NCBI RefSeq assembly: GCF_900114345.1 | Contig: NZ_FOZJ01000002.1 | Location: forward strand, 930,001 to 994,000 | Direction: 5' to 3' | Source: Microbacterium sp. cf046 | Lineage (GTDB): Bacteria; Actinomycetota; Actinomycetes; Actinomycetales; Microbacteriaceae | DNA: 64,000 nucleotides | Shown here: piece by piece, positions 1 through 8,321 of the stretch | Position numbering within the stretch: position 1 is the first letter of the stretch | Layout: each line of letters starts with the position of its first letter | Position numbers and translations under genes: made by a program | The notes under the pieces: generated by a model | The model's database searches: none | What the model saw: the letters and a program-made list of their open reading frames with translations, nothing else | Told to the model about the DNA's origin: nothing

Positions 1-912
1 ATCCACGGGTTCCTGGTGCACGCGGACGGCGAGCCCATCGGGCGGGCGCTGCTCTATGTACCTGTCCAGGAGGATTCCAAGAGCGCCGACGTCCGCATCG
101 AGATCCTGCCCGACTGGTGGGGGCGCGGTGCAGGGCGGCACGCGCTGGAGGCGCTCACCGCACTCGCGCGTGCGCACGGGCGGTCGGTGCTGCACGCCTG
201 GACCGATCACCTGCGGCTCGACGGTGAGCGGATCATCGCGCGAACGGGGTGGGGATCGGTGCCCGACGACCACATCTCCCGCGCGATGCGCGGCTTCGGG
301 TTCACGCTCGAGCAGGTCTACCGCGCGAGCGCCCTCGATCTGTCGCAGCCACTCGACCGAGTCGCCGCCGTCCTGGCCGGCGCCCGCGCCGCCGCATCCG
401 ACTACCGATACGTCTCGTGGACGCTTCCGACCCCGGTGGAGCATCGAGCCGGCTACGCCTGGCTGAAGTCGCGGATGTCGACGGACGCGCCGGCGGGTGA
501 CATGGACTTCGACGAGCAGCTGTGGGATGCCGACCGTGTCGCGCGGATGGACGAGCGCCTCGTCGCGCAGGGCTACACCGGCGTCATCGGGGCGGCGCAG
601 CACATCGTGAGCGGCGAACTCGCGGCGTACACCGAGCTCTACCTGCTCGGCGAGGATCACTCGCTGCCGACGTCGCAGAACGACACGCTCGTCCTCAAGG
701 AGCACCGCGGTCATCGGCTGGGCGCGCTGGTCAAATGCGAGACGCTGCGGATCTGGCGCGAGCACATGCCCGAGTCGACCCGCATCCTCACGAACAACGC
801 CGAGGAGAACAGGCCGATGCTCTCGATCAACGAGGAGATGGGCTTCGTGCCGATCGCCTACGCGGGCATGTGGCAGCGCACTCTCGAGCCGGCCACCGTC
901 AGCGGACCCTAG
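1..912 (+). CDS. GNAT-family N-acetyltransferase with two GNAT-like domains (5' end cut)
   Basis: The frame is open from base 1, so the gene begins upstream of the window; an internal GTG at 16 is probably not the start. About 303 residues are visible. Two GNAT-like halves can be seen: an N-terminal acetyl-CoA loop (WWGRGAGRHAL, near residue 40) and a C-terminal one (HRGHRLGALVK) followed by NNAEENRPMLSINEEMGF, the usual GNAT C-terminal strand and helix. Tandem GNAT proteins of this size are common in actinobacteria (mycothiol synthase is the known example), but nothing here fixes the substrate. Its end overlaps the convergent mutM stop by 14 bases. Acetyltransferase class is secure; substrate unknown. 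Confidence 0.8.
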   Translation: MHGFLVHADGEPIGRALLYVPVQEDSKSADVRIEILPDWWGRGAGRHALEALTALARAHGRSVLHAWTDHLRLDGERIIARTGWGSVPDDHISRAMRGFGFTLEQVYRASALDLSQPLDRVAAVLAGARAAASDYRYVSWTLPTPVEHRAGYAWLKSRMSTDAPAGDMDFDEQLWDADRVARMDERLVAQGYTGVIGAAQHIVSGELAAYTELYLLGEDHSLPTSQNDTLVLKEHRGHRLGALVKCETLRIWREHMPESTRILTNNAEENRPMLSINEEMGFVPIAYAGMWQRTLEPATVSGP

Positions 913-1825
913 CGCCGCCGAGACGCTGGCAGTGCGGGCAGAAGTGGCTCGATCGGTTCATGAACGACACCCGCACGATCGGTCGTCCGCAGCGCGGGCA
1001 CGGCTCGCCGGTGCGACCGTACGCGTTGAGCGAGTGCGCGAAGTAGCCGGACTGGCCGTTCACGTTGACGTACTGGGCGTCGAAGCTCGTGCCGCCCTCG
1101 GCGAGCGCCTGTTCGAGCACGCCGCGCACTTCGACGAGGAGACGGTTGACCGTTCGCGATGACATCGCGCGAGCCGGCGTCTCGGGATGAACCCGTGCCG
1201 CCCAGAGCGCCTCGTCCGCATAGATGTTTCCCACGCCGCTGATCGTCGACTGATCCAGCAGCACCCGTTTGATCGCCGATTCCTTCCTCGCCAGTGCCGA
1301 GCGGAACGCGCGGTCGGAGAAGGCGGGATCGAGCGGATCGCGCGCGATGTGGGCGACCTGCCGAGGGACGGAGGGGTCGAGGGTTCCATAGCCGCCGGGG
1401 GCGGCATCCGGCGTGGGTACGAGCGGGTCGAGCGTGAGCGATCCGAACGTGCGCTGGTCGGCGAACACGATCGCGACTTCGCCATGCTCGGGATGCTGGA
1501 TGTCGAGGCGGACCCGCTCGTGCCGCTCGACCGGCGCGCCCGGCGCGCGCAGCAGGAGCTGTCCGCTCATCCCGAGATGCGCGACGAGCGCCTCATCGGC
1601 GGAGTCGCCGGACAGTGCCGGCTCGAGCGGGATCCAGAGGAACTTGCCCCGGCGGGCGGCCCCGCGCAGGCTCCGCCCGGTCAGTGCGGCTTCGAACTGC
1701 TCCCCCGACCCGGGGTAACGGGTCAGCGCGCGCTCGTCGAGGACAGTGACGCCGAGCACGGTCGAACCTGTGACCGCAGGGTCGAGGCCGGCACGGACGA
1801 CCTCGACTTCGGGAAGCTCAGGCAC
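899..1825 (-). CDS. mutM: Formamidopyrimidine-DNA glycosylase (Fpg/MutM)
   Basis: 308 residues. It removes oxidised purines such as 8-oxoguanine and nicks the abasic site (bifunctional glycosylase/AP lyase). The GTG start at 1825 yields PELPEVEVVRAGL directly after the initiator, giving the required catalytic Pro2 and Glu3; longer upstream frames are non-homologous. A central ISGVGNIYADEALW helix-two-turn-helix region and a C-terminal four-Cys zinc finger (CPRCGRP ... CPHCQRL) are complete. The gene starts 8 bases inside the end of rnc, so the two are probably translationally coupled as the distal genes of the recG-coaD-DUF177-rpmF-rnc-mutM series. Confidence 0.96.
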   Translation of the reverse strand: MPELPEVEVVRAGLDPAVTGSTVLGVTVLDERALTRYPGSGEQFEAALTGRSLRGAARRGKFLWIPLEPALSGDSADEALVAHLGMSGQLLLRAPGAPVERHERVRLDIQHPEHGEVAIVFADQRTFGSLTLDPLVPTPDAAPGGYGTLDPSVPRQVAHIARDPLDPAFSDRAFRSALARKESAIKRVLLDQSTISGVGNIYADEALWAARVHPETPARAMSSRTVNRLLVEVRGVLEQALAEGGTSFDAQYVNVNGQSGYFAHSLNAYGRTGEPCPRCGRPIVRVSFMNRSSHFCPHCQRLGGARVR

Positions 1826-2498
1826 GCCCGCTGAGCTCGCGCCACGCCAGCAGCGCGGCGGCCATCTCGGCCTGCTTCTTGCTCGAACCGCTGCCTTCGG
1901 CGGTGAGATCGGCGACGCTGACCGTGGCGGTGAAGAGCCGGCTGTGGTCGGGGCCCGTCGAGGTGACCGCGTAGACGGGCGGCGCCGCACCGGTGCGCGA
2001 GGCGAGCTCCTGCAGCGTCGTCTTCGGGTCGATCGCCGCGCCGAACCGGTCGGGGTCCTGCAGCAGCGGATCGATCAGGCGGAGCACGAGCCCGGATGCG
2101 GCATCCGGCCCCACCGACAGGTACGTGGCGCCGATGACCGCCTCCATCGTGTCGGCGAGGATCGAGTCCTTGTCGCGCCCGCCGGTCTGCTCCTCGCCGC
2201 GGCCGAGCAGCACATGGTCACCGAGTCCGATGCCGCGCGCGACCTCCGCGAGGGCGACCGTGGAGACCACGCCGGCGCGGCGCTTGGCCAGCGCGCCCTC
2301 ATCGAGATCGGGATTCGCCGTGAACAGGCGCACCGTGACAGCCTGCCCCAGCACCGAGTCGCCGAGGAACTCGAGGCGCTCGTTGTGGGGCCCTTGACCG
2401 TGCTCGTATGCCCAGGACCGATGGGTCAGGGCAAGCGACAGAAGCTCGGCGTCGATGACGACGCCGAGCTTGTCGGTGAGACGACTGAGATCAGACGT
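1818..2498 (-). CDS. rnc: Ribonuclease III (start codon non-canonical)
   Basis: Double-stranded-RNA endonuclease for rRNA and mRNA processing. The signature NERLEFLGDSVLGQ and the second acidic motif DTMEAVIGATYL (catalytic carboxylates) are present, followed by a C-terminal dsRNA-binding domain (TLQELASRTGA ... GSSKKQAEMAAALLAW). The only GTG in frame (2354) would delete LTHRSWAYEHG and part of the catalytic signature, so translation must begin upstream. Between 2354 and the upstream in-frame stop there is no ATG, GTG or TTG. The best candidate is ACG at 2498, giving xSDLSRLTDKLGV (226 aa, a normal family length), with AAGG six bases upstream; CTG at 2501 is the alternative. It overlaps the end of rpmF and the start of mutM. 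Confidence 0.88.
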   Translation of the reverse strand, partial: TSDLSRLTDKLGVVIDAELLSLALTHRSWAYEHGQGPHNERLEFLGDSVLGQAVTVRLFTANPDLDEGALAKRRAGVVSTVALAEVARGIGLGDHVLLGRGEEQTGGRDKDSILADTMEAVIGATYLSVGPDAASGLVLRLIDPLLQDPDRFGAAIDPKTTLQELASRTGAAPPVYAVTSTGPDHSRLFTATVSVADLTAEGSGSSKKQAEMAAALLAWRELSGRA

Positions 2499-2700
2499 CA
2501 GCGACCTTGCGGCCCTTGTACTCGAGGAACAGCTCGGTGCCCTGCGAGTCGGTGACGACCTTCGCCTGGTGCGGGCGGCTGTAGACGACCTTGCCGTTCT
2601 CGACGGTGCTGGTCAGCGTGATGGGCGCCGCCTTCCACTGGGCACGACGCGAACGCGTGTTGGAGCGGGAGACCTTCCGCTTCGGGGGGTTACCTGCCAT
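2491..2700 (-). CDS. rpmF: 50S ribosomal protein L32
   Basis: 69 residues. The N-terminal MAGNPPKRKVSRSNTRSRR is the conserved basic start of L32 in actinobacteria. The C-terminal half (KVVYSRPHQAKVV) is the longer actinobacterial form; the Cys pairs of zinc-binding L32 are absent, so this is a zinc-independent (C-minus) version. It lies between the DUF177 gene and rnc, the standard order. Its last codons overlap the likely rnc start, so termination and reinitiation may couple the two genes. Confidence 0.95.
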   Translation of the reverse strand: MAGNPPKRKVSRSNTRSRRAQWKAAPITLTSTVENGKVVYSRPHQAKVVTDSQGTELFLEYKGRKVADV

Positions 2701-2739
2701 GGCTTGCTCTCTTCTGTGTTCTCGGCGATGAAGTCCGCG

Positions 2740-3282
2740 CTACGCGCGCGGGGCTTCCTCGTCGTGGTCTGGGGTGAATTTCTGGAGCGCGGCCCAGCGG
2801 ACATCGAGGGGCTCGCGCTGCTCTGATCCGGTGCTCGTGGCCAGTCGCTCGCCCGTGGCCGGATCAAGGCCGGGGCAATCCGGCTGACACACCGGCTGAA
2901 ACGGAAGCGCCAATACGATCGCGTCCCTGACCAGAGTTTCAAGATCCACGTGGTCGTCTTGAACCTCGAAGTCAGTTGCTTCGGTTCCAGGATACGCGAA
3001 AAGCTCTTGAAACTCGACTTCGACGGGCTCGGCGATGTCGGTCAGGCACCGTCCGCAGACCCCGACGTATTCGGTCTCGATGCGACCGGTCGCGAGGATT
3101 CCCTCGTGCACCGACTCGAGTCGCACCTCGACGAGCACGGAATCACCCTCGGCGACGCTGACCAGACCCTCACCCCATTTCTCGGGAGCGGGCACGTCGA
3201 GCGTGAATTCGCGCATCTCCCCCGGGTGGAACACGATGTCGCGCGCGGGGACGACGAACGGGCCGGAACGCTGTTTTCTCAC
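2740..3282 (-). CDS. DUF177 (YceD-like) family protein
   Basis: 180 residues from a GTG start (VRKQRSGPFVV). The family is linked to 23S rRNA accumulation and ribosome biogenesis, and its gene almost always precedes rpmF, as here. Visible hallmarks are VCGRCLTDIAEPVEVEFQELF (a CxxC pair near residue 76) and VCQPDCPGLDP (a second CxxxC pair near residue 132), which may bind metal. The acidic C terminus (DHDEEAPRA) is typical. A TAGCAT hexamer (3291-3296) lies eight bases upstream of the GTG, slightly longer than the leaderless spacing seen elsewhere. The precise start is moderately certain; the family is secure. Confidence 0.88.
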   Translation of the reverse strand: MRKQRSGPFVVPARDIVFHPGEMREFTLDVPAPEKWGEGLVSVAEGDSVLVEVRLESVHEGILATGRIETEYVGVCGRCLTDIAEPVEVEFQELFAYPGTEATDFEVQDDHVDLETLVRDAIVLALPFQPVCQPDCPGLDPATGERLATSTGSEQREPLDVRWAALQKFTPDHDEEAPRA

Positions 3283-3326
3283 GGTCGTCCATGCTACCCG
3301 GGTCCGGATGGGCGACGGCTGTGGGC

Positions 3327-3824
3327 TCAGATGTCGCGCGAGCCCGTGTCGAGGAACCGCGCGACCGGGGCGGGAACGAACGGCGAGACATCCCCGCCGA
3401 GCGATGCCACCTGGCGCACGAGGGAGCTCGACACGAGTGCATGGGCGGGATCGGGCAGGAGGAACACCGTCTCGACGTGGGCGAGGTGGCGGTTCACGAT
3501 CGCCATCGGCGTCTCGTACGCGACATCGATCTGCGAGCGGATTCCCTTGACGAGCACCCCCGCCCCCACGTCGGTGGCGTAGTCGACGAGCAGGCCCATG
3601 CTCCACGATGCGACCGTCACATCGCCCTCGACGTCGCCTTCCTCGATCGACTGCTCCAGCAGGCTCAGCCGCTGGGCGATCGGCAGCATGGCCTCCTTGC
3701 CCGGGTTGTGCACCACCAGGACGTGCAGCTGGTCGTACAGCGCGGCAGCGCGACGGATGACATCGAGGTGACCCAGGGTCGGCGGGTCGAATGATCCAGG
3801 AACGACGGCGATCCGGCTGCTCAT
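3327..3824 (-). CDS. coaD: Phosphopantetheine adenylyltransferase (coenzyme A synthesis)
   Basis: 165 residues. Transfers AMP from ATP to 4'-phosphopantetheine, the penultimate step of CoA synthesis. The nucleotidyltransferase signature [10 protein letters not shown] is at residues 10-19, [13 protein letters not shown] forms the substrate loop, and the C-terminal SSSLVRQ motif is present. The ATG follows the recG stop by 18 bases, and a TAGGCT -10 element sits six bases before it, so coaD may also be transcribed from its own leaderless promoter within the recG operon. Confidence 0.96.
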   Translation of the reverse strand: MSSRIAVVPGSFDPPTLGHLDVIRRAAALYDQLHVLVVHNPGKEAMLPIAQRLSLLEQSIEEGDVEGDVTVASWSMGLLVDYATDVGAGVLVKGIRSQIDVAYETPMAIVNRHLAHVETVFLLPDPAHALVSSSLVRQVASLGGDVSPFVPAPVARFLDTGSRDI

Positions 3825-3830
3825 GGTTGA

Positions 3831-3836
3831 AGCCTA
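3831..3836 (-). promoter_or_regulatory. -10 element (TAGGCT) for leaderless coaD transcript
   Basis: Reads TAGGCT on the minus strand with a six-base spacer to the coaD ATG, so transcription would start at or next to the start codon. It lies in the 18-base gap after recG. Confidence 0.5.
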
Positions 3837-3842
3837 TCGAGG

Positions 3843-6005
3843 CTAGTTCTTCGCCAGCGCCGCGCGCTCCTCCATGCCCAGCCGCCGCTCCAGCGCCGCG
3901 GCCAGACCCGGATGCCGGATCAGCGCGGGATCCTGCTCGAGCACCTGCTCGGCGGCGATCCGGGCCTCCGCGATGAGGTCGGCATCCGTCACCACGCGCA
4001 GGAGCCGCAGGGACGATCGCGCGCCGGACTGGGCGTCGCCGAGGACGTCTCCCTCGCCGCGCAGCTCGAGATCGATCTCGGCGAGCAGGAAGCCGTCGAG
4101 CGTGCCCGCGACGGCAACCACCCGCTCCCGCGCGGGAGTGCCTGCAGGCGCCTCGGTCACGAGCAGGCAGAGCCCGGGCACGCCGCCGCGCCCGACGCGC
4201 CCGCGCAGCTGATGCAGCTGCGATACGCCGAACCGGTCCGCCTCGAGGATCACCATGGTCGATGCGTTCGGAACGTCGACGCCCACTTCGACGACGGTCG
4301 TCGCGATCAGGACGTCGATCTCACCGCGGGCGAACGCCTGCATGATGGCATCCTTCTCGTCGGACGGCATCTTCCCGTGCAGTGCCGAGACGCGCAGGTC
4401 GGTGAACGTGGGATGCCGCGACAGCAGGTCCACGACCTGTGCGACGCCCCAGCGGGTGCGTGCCGCCTCTCCCTCGACGACCGCGACGGGCTCGTCGGCG
4501 GTGTCGTCCTTGACCGACGCGTCCGCGTCGATCGCGGCGCACACGACGAAGGCCTGATGGCCCTTGCCGACCTCCTCGGCGACACGATCCCAGACGCGCG
4601 CGAACCACGCCGGCTTCTCCGCGAGCGGGGCGACGAAGGTCTGGATGCCGGCGCGGCCCTCGGGCATCGTGCGGATGGTGGACACGTCCAGGTCGCCGAA
4701 CACGGTCATCGCGACCGTGCGCGGGATCGGCGTGGCGGTCAGGACCAGCGCGTGCGGGGCGGCACCCTTCGCGCGCAACGACTCGCGCTGCTCCACGCCG
4801 AACCGGTGCTGCTCGTCCACGACGACCAGCCCCAGATCGGCGAAGGTCGTGCTGTCGCTGAGGAGCGCGTGTGTGCCGATCACGATCCGCGCCTGTCCCG
4901 ACGCCGTGCGCAGAGCCGCTTTGCGCCTCTCCGCGGCCGGCATCTGACCGGTCAGCAGCGTCGGCATGAGCTCGGGTGCGAGCCGCGGCCCCAGCATCCG
5001 CGCGATCGAGCGCAGGTGCTGTCCGGCGAGCACTTCGGTCGGCGCGATCAGGGCGGACTGGCCGCCGCTCTGGGCGACCTGCAGCATCGCGCGCAGTGCG
5101 ACGAGGGTCTTGCCCGAGCCGACCTCGCCCTGCACGAGCCGGTTCATCGGCCAGTCGCCCTCCAGGTCGCGCGCGATCTGGTCGCCGACCGAGAGCTGGT
5201 CGGGAGTGCGCGGGAACGGGAGCGCGTCGTCGAAGCCGGACAGCAGCGCACCCGGCTCTCGACGCGTCGCCGACAGGGCGCGGACGAACTGCCGCTGCTG
5301 GAGGAGCGCGACCTGCAGCACGAACGCTTCGTGCATGCGCAGCGTGCTGCGCGCCTGTTCGATCTGCTCTTCGGAGTCGGGGCGATGAATGCGCTCGATC
5401 GCGGTCCTCGCTTCGAGCAGTCCGTTCGCAGTGCGCAGTTCGTCGGGAAGCGGATCCTCGACCGGTCCGAGGCCGTCCAGGACGAGCTCGATGATCTTCC
5501 GCAGCTGCCAGCTCGCGATCGTGCTCGTCGCCGGGTAGATCGGTATCGGCAGGTTTGCGTTGGCCTCCGCGGTCAGCCGGGCGGTCTCCTCATCGTCGAA
5601 GAGCTCGTAGTCCGGGTGGGCGAGCTGCTTCGCACCGCGGTACTCCCCCACCTTGCCGGCGAAGACCCCGCGCCTGCCCGGCTGAAGATCCTTCAGCCGC
5701 CAGGACTGGTTGAAGAACGTGAGTGAGAGCTCTCCCTGACCGTCGCTGATCACGACCTCCAGCAGAGATCCCTTGCGGTTCTGCATGCGACGCTCGCTCG
5801 CCCGCCGCACCTCGGCGACGATCGTGACCGGCTCGCCGAGCGGGAGCGAGGAGATCGGCGTCAGCTCGCCGCGCTTGGCGTATCGGCGCGGGTAGTGCGC
5901 CAGGAGGTCCCCGACCGTCCGCATGCCGAACGCGCGCTCGAGCGCCGTCGCGGTCTTGCCTCCGACGGCGCCGTCGAGACGCGATTCGAGGGCGAGCGCG
6001 GGCAT
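3843..6005 (-). CDS. recG: ATP-dependent DNA helicase RecG
   Basis: 720 residues. Branch-migration helicase that remodels stalled forks and Holliday junctions. The N-terminal wedge/OB domain (LLAHYPRRYAKRGELTPI, PVTIVAEV) is followed by the superfamily 2 motor: Walker A GEVGSGKT near residue 300, DEQH box VVVDEQHRFGV, motif III LTATPIPRT, and motifs V/VI ending HQLRGRVGRGGVPG. The C-terminal DLELRGEGDVLGDAQSG is characteristic of RecG. Full length. A TAGACT hexamer six bases before the ATG suggests leaderless expression at the head of the recG-coaD run. Confidence 0.97.
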   Translation of the reverse strand: MPALALESRLDGAVGGKTATALERAFGMRTVGDLLAHYPRRYAKRGELTPISSLPLGEPVTIVAEVRRASERRMQNRKGSLLEVVISDGQGELSLTFFNQSWRLKDLQPGRRGVFAGKVGEYRGAKQLAHPDYELFDDEETARLTAEANANLPIPIYPATSTIASWQLRKIIELVLDGLGPVEDPLPDELRTANGLLEARTAIERIHRPDSEEQIEQARSTLRMHEAFVLQVALLQQRQFVRALSATRREPGALLSGFDDALPFPRTPDQLSVGDQIARDLEGDWPMNRLVQGEVGSGKTLVALRAMLQVAQSGGQSALIAPTEVLAGQHLRSIARMLGPRLAPELMPTLLTGQMPAAERRKAALRTASGQARIVIGTHALLSDSTTFADLGLVVVDEQHRFGVEQRESLRAKGAAPHALVLTATPIPRTVAMTVFGDLDVSTIRTMPEGRAGIQTFVAPLAEKPAWFARVWDRVAEEVGKGHQAFVVCAAIDADASVKDDTADEPVAVVEGEAARTRWGVAQVVDLLSRHPTFTDLRVSALHGKMPSDEKDAIMQAFARGEIDVLIATTVVEVGVDVPNASTMVILEADRFGVSQLHQLRGRVGRGGVPGLCLLVTEAPAGTPARERVVAVAGTLDGFLLAEIDLELRGEGDVLGDAQSGARSSLRLLRVVTDADLIAEARIAAEQVLEQDPALIRHPGLAAALERRLGMEERAALAKN

Positions 6006-6011
6006 GCTCCG

Positions 6012-6017
6012 AGTCTA
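6012..6017 (-). promoter_or_regulatory. -10 element (TAGACT) for leaderless recG transcript
   Basis: Minus-strand TAGACT with spacer CGGAGC (six bases) directly before the recG ATG; no separate Shine-Dalgarno at a usual distance. Confidence 0.55.
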
Positions 6018-6058
6018 GGCAGGGGGGTGGACGGAATCCGCTGCTCCGTCGAGGTCGG

Positions 6059-6655
6059 TCATCCCCAGATCCCGGTCGCGATATCGGAGAGGAATGCCCG
6101 GCCGTTGCGGTTGGAGGTGGACAGATAGATCCAGACCCCGTCACGGGTGATGATGATCTCCTCGGTGTCGGGCCCGTCGCCCGCAAGCTGGCAGAAGTTC
6201 GCACCGAAGTCGTCGGATACGCCGCAGGCGTAGCCCATCGCGGGGAGGGTCGCGACCGCTGCGGCGGCCGCATCCGGCGTCGCAGTGCTGATGAGCAGCA
6301 GCATTCCCGTCGAGTCGCCGACGATCCAGTCGCACCCGAGCACGAGGGTGGCGTTCTCGGGCGCGGGCCGGACGAAGCCGACACCGTCGCTCTGCAGGGT
6401 CAGGTCTCCGATGGCCTCCTCCCGCACTGCGGGTGTCGCGAGGGTGTTGCAGTCGGTGGGCAGGTTCGCCGGCGCGACCGTCTCGGTCGGCGTCGGGGTG
6501 GGTGTCGGCGTGGGCGTCGCGGTCTGGGTGGGCGTCGGCTTCGTCGTCGGCGACGCCGTGGGGGTTCCGCCGCCGCCACCGCAGCCGGCCAGGGCGGCGG
6601 CCAGGACGGTCGCGAACGCGAGGGTGGACAGGGTGCGGGCGGCGGTGCGGCTCAT
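6059..6655 (-). CDS. Secreted lipoprotein with Thr/Pro-rich linker, unknown function
   Basis: 198 residues. The N terminus has a signal peptide ending in a lipobox (FATVLAAALAGC), so it should be lipid-anchored outside the membrane. A low-complexity Thr/Pro linker of TPTPTPTP type follows (about residues 30-60), then a globular C-terminal domain of about 135 residues with four cysteines (CNTL, LGCDWIV, YACGV, NFCQLAG), probably two disulfides. I do not recognise the globular family; the architecture resembles DUF3558-type actinobacterial lipoproteins. It lies 53 bases upstream of recG on the same strand and is divergent from rsmD. Confidence 0.75.
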   Translation of the reverse strand: MSRTAARTLSTLAFATVLAAALAGCGGGGGTPTASPTTKPTPTQTATPTPTPTPTPTETVAPANLPTDCNTLATPAVREEAIGDLTLQSDGVGFVRPAPENATLVLGCDWIVGDSTGMLLLISTATPDAAAAAVATLPAMGYACGVSDDFGANFCQLAGDGPDTEEIIITRDGVWIYLSTSNRNGRAFLSDIATGIWG

Positions 6656-6695
6656 CGTCGTTTCCGATTCTCTCAACTGTCGATGTTCCCGAGCA

Positions 6696-6701
6696 TAGGG
6701 T
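6696..6701 (+). promoter_or_regulatory. -10 element (TAGGGT) for leaderless rsmD transcript
   Basis: TAGGGT followed by the six-base spacer GAGGAC and the rsmD GTG. The spacer resembles a Shine-Dalgarno but abuts the start codon, so a leaderless start is the simpler reading. Confidence 0.5.
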
Positions 6702-6707
6702 GAGGAC

Positions 6708-7274
6708 GTGACACGGATCATCGCCGGACGCGCCGGATCGATCACCCTCGAGGTCCCCGACGCCGGAACACGTCCCACGAGCGACCGCGTCAGAGAGTCC
6801 CTGTTCGGGGCGCTGGAATCGGCCGAGGCCCTCCAGGGCGCGGCGGTGCTCGACCTGTACGCCGGTTCGGGCGCGCTCGGACTCGAGGCGGTCAGCCGGG
6901 GCGCGGCATCCGCCGATCTTGTCGAGAAGTCCCCGCGCGCGGCCGCGATCGTCGAGCGGAATGCCGCGAAGGTCGCAAAGTCGGTGGGCCGGGATGCGGT
7001 GATCCGGGTGCACCGGAGTCCGGTGTCGGCGTTCCTGGGTGGAGCACGCGGCCCGTTCGACGTCGTGTTCCTGGACCCGCCCTACGACCTGGACGAGGGC
7101 GAGCTCACCCACGCGCTGGCGCTGCTGCTGCCGTCGCTCGCTCCCGGCGCGACCATCATCGTCGAACGCGCGGCGCGGTCGCCGCGGCCGGCAGCGCCCG
7201 ATGGGCTCGAGCACGTCCGCGACAAGAAGTACGGCGACACCGCGCTGTGGTGGATGCGAGTCACCGAGCGGTAG
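6708..7274 (+). CDS. rsmD: 16S rRNA (guanine(966)-N2)-methyltransferase RsmD
   Basis: 188 residues from GTG. Methylates G966 of 16S rRNA in the assembled 30S subunit, using S-adenosylmethionine. The family start MTRIIAGRAGSITLEVP, the RPTSDRVRESLF motif, SAM loop VLDLYAGSGALGLEA and catalytic VFLDPPYD are all visible. The length is normal. Its neighbourhood with recG and coaD is conserved in Actinobacteria. It is convergent with thiL, with three bases between the stops. Confidence 0.95.
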   Translation: MTRIIAGRAGSITLEVPDAGTRPTSDRVRESLFGALESAEALQGAAVLDLYAGSGALGLEAVSRGAASADLVEKSPRAAAIVERNAAKVAKSVGRDAVIRVHRSPVSAFLGGARGPFDVVFLDPPYDLDEGELTHALALLLPSLAPGATIIVERAARSPRPAAPDGLEHVRDKKYGDTALWWMRVTER

Positions 7275-7277
7275 CGA

Positions 7278-8273
7278 CTACCCGCTGTGCGCGTCCCAGT
7301 CGCGGTACGGGTCCCAGCCCGCGCGACCGTCGTGGGGTGCGCCGTCGACGAGCACGGGATGCGATGAGCGGCCGACGACCCGGCCGATCACCCGGAACCC
7401 GCGGGGCAGCTCGACCCCCGGCCCGAACGCCGCCAGCAGTGCGTGGTCCTCGCCGCCGGTGAGCGCGGCCGGAAGGTCCGGCCCGAGCGACGACGCGCCG
7501 AGGTCGACCGTCACCCCGGACGCCGACGCCAGTCGCGAAGCATCCAGGACGAGTCCGTCGGAGACATCCATCATCGCCGTCGCCCCCGCCTGTGCCGCGA
7601 CCGCGCCGAGGGCGATGGGCGGCACCGGCCGCAGCTGGGCGGCGACTGCGGCCTGTTCCGCAGGCGTGAGCCGATCGGGATCGACGGGAACGGGCTCGGC
7701 GGCGGCATCGCGGAATCGATCGAACAGGATCGCGAGTCCGCGCCCCGCTGCTCCGAGCTCCCCCGCGACGGCGAGCACATCGCCCGCTCGCGCGCCGCTG
7801 CGCAGCACGGGAGCCCGACCCTCGAGCGATCCGAGCGCGGTGACGGCGATCGTGAGCGTGTCGGACACCGTCAAGTCACCGCCCTCGACCGCGCACCCCG
7901 GAGCGAGCGCATCGCACGCGGCGCGAAGACCATCGGCGAGGTGCTCGAGGAACGACAGCCGCGTGCCGTTCGGCGTCGCGAGGGCGACCAGCAGCGCAGT
8001 CGGGCGCGCGCCCATCGCTGCGATGTCCGCGAGGTTGACGGAGGCGGCCTTCCAGCCGAGATCGAACCCGCTCGACCACGCCAGACGGAAGTCGGGGCCG
8101 TGCACGAGGGTGTCGGTCGTCGCGACCACCCGGCCGTCCGGTGCCGCGATCACGGCGGCGTCGTCTCCCGGGCCGACGAGCGCGTGCGACGCGCCGAGCC
8201 TCGCCAGGATGCGGCCGAGCACTGCACCCTCCGACGACTCCCCCACGGTCGGGTCTTCGGCGGGCGCGGTCAC
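7278..8273 (-). CDS. thiL: Thiamine-monophosphate kinase
   Basis: 331 residues from GTG. Phosphorylates thiamine monophosphate to the active cofactor thiamine pyrophosphate. Seen are GPGDDAAVI and the DTLVHGPDFR stretch of the Mg/ATP site, KAASVNLADIAAMGARP, GCAVEGGDLTVSD, and the C-terminal MMDVSDGLVLDASRLA and GGEDHALLA motifs. No other thiamine gene or TPP riboswitch is near. It is divergent from the DUF3515 gene with a 48-base intergenic region holding -10 elements for both directions. Confidence 0.94.
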   Translation of the reverse strand: MTAPAEDPTVGESSEGAVLGRILARLGASHALVGPGDDAAVIAAPDGRVVATTDTLVHGPDFRLAWSSGFDLGWKAASVNLADIAAMGARPTALLVALATPNGTRLSFLEHLADGLRAACDALAPGCAVEGGDLTVSDTLTIAVTALGSLEGRAPVLRSGARAGDVLAVAGELGAAGRGLAILFDRFRDAAAEPVPVDPDRLTPAEQAAVAAQLRPVPPIALGAVAAQAGATAMMDVSDGLVLDASRLASASGVTVDLGASSLGPDLPAALTGGEDHALLAAFGPGVELPRGFRVIGRVVGRSSHPVLVDGAPHDGRAGWDPYRDWDAHSG

Positions 8274-8279
8274 CCGACA

Positions 8280-8285
8280 ACGGTA
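8280..8285 (-). promoter_or_regulatory. -10 element (TACCGT) for leaderless thiL transcript
   Basis: Minus-strand TACCGT with a six-base spacer (TGTCGG) to the thiL GTG. Confidence 0.45.
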
Positions 8286-8309
8286 GCGTCCCGCCGGCGG
8301 CGCCGCGGG

Positions 8310-8315
8310 TAGCCT
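8310..8315 (+). promoter_or_regulatory. -10 element (TAGCCT) for leaderless DUF3515 gene
   Basis: TAGCCT with a six-base spacer (GAAGAG) to the GTG at 8322. With the thiL element it forms a compact divergent promoter pair. Confidence 0.5.
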
Positions 8316-8321
8316 GAAGAG

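Noticed and set aside
3912..5726. A 604-codon open frame on the plus strand
   Set aside because: It is antisense to recG, whose motifs are intact; long antisense frames are expected at this GC content.
7270..7290. Hairpin AGCGGTAG/CTACCCGCT across the rsmD and thiL stops
   Set aside because: Short, bulged and without T-run; likely chance from overlapping stop contexts.
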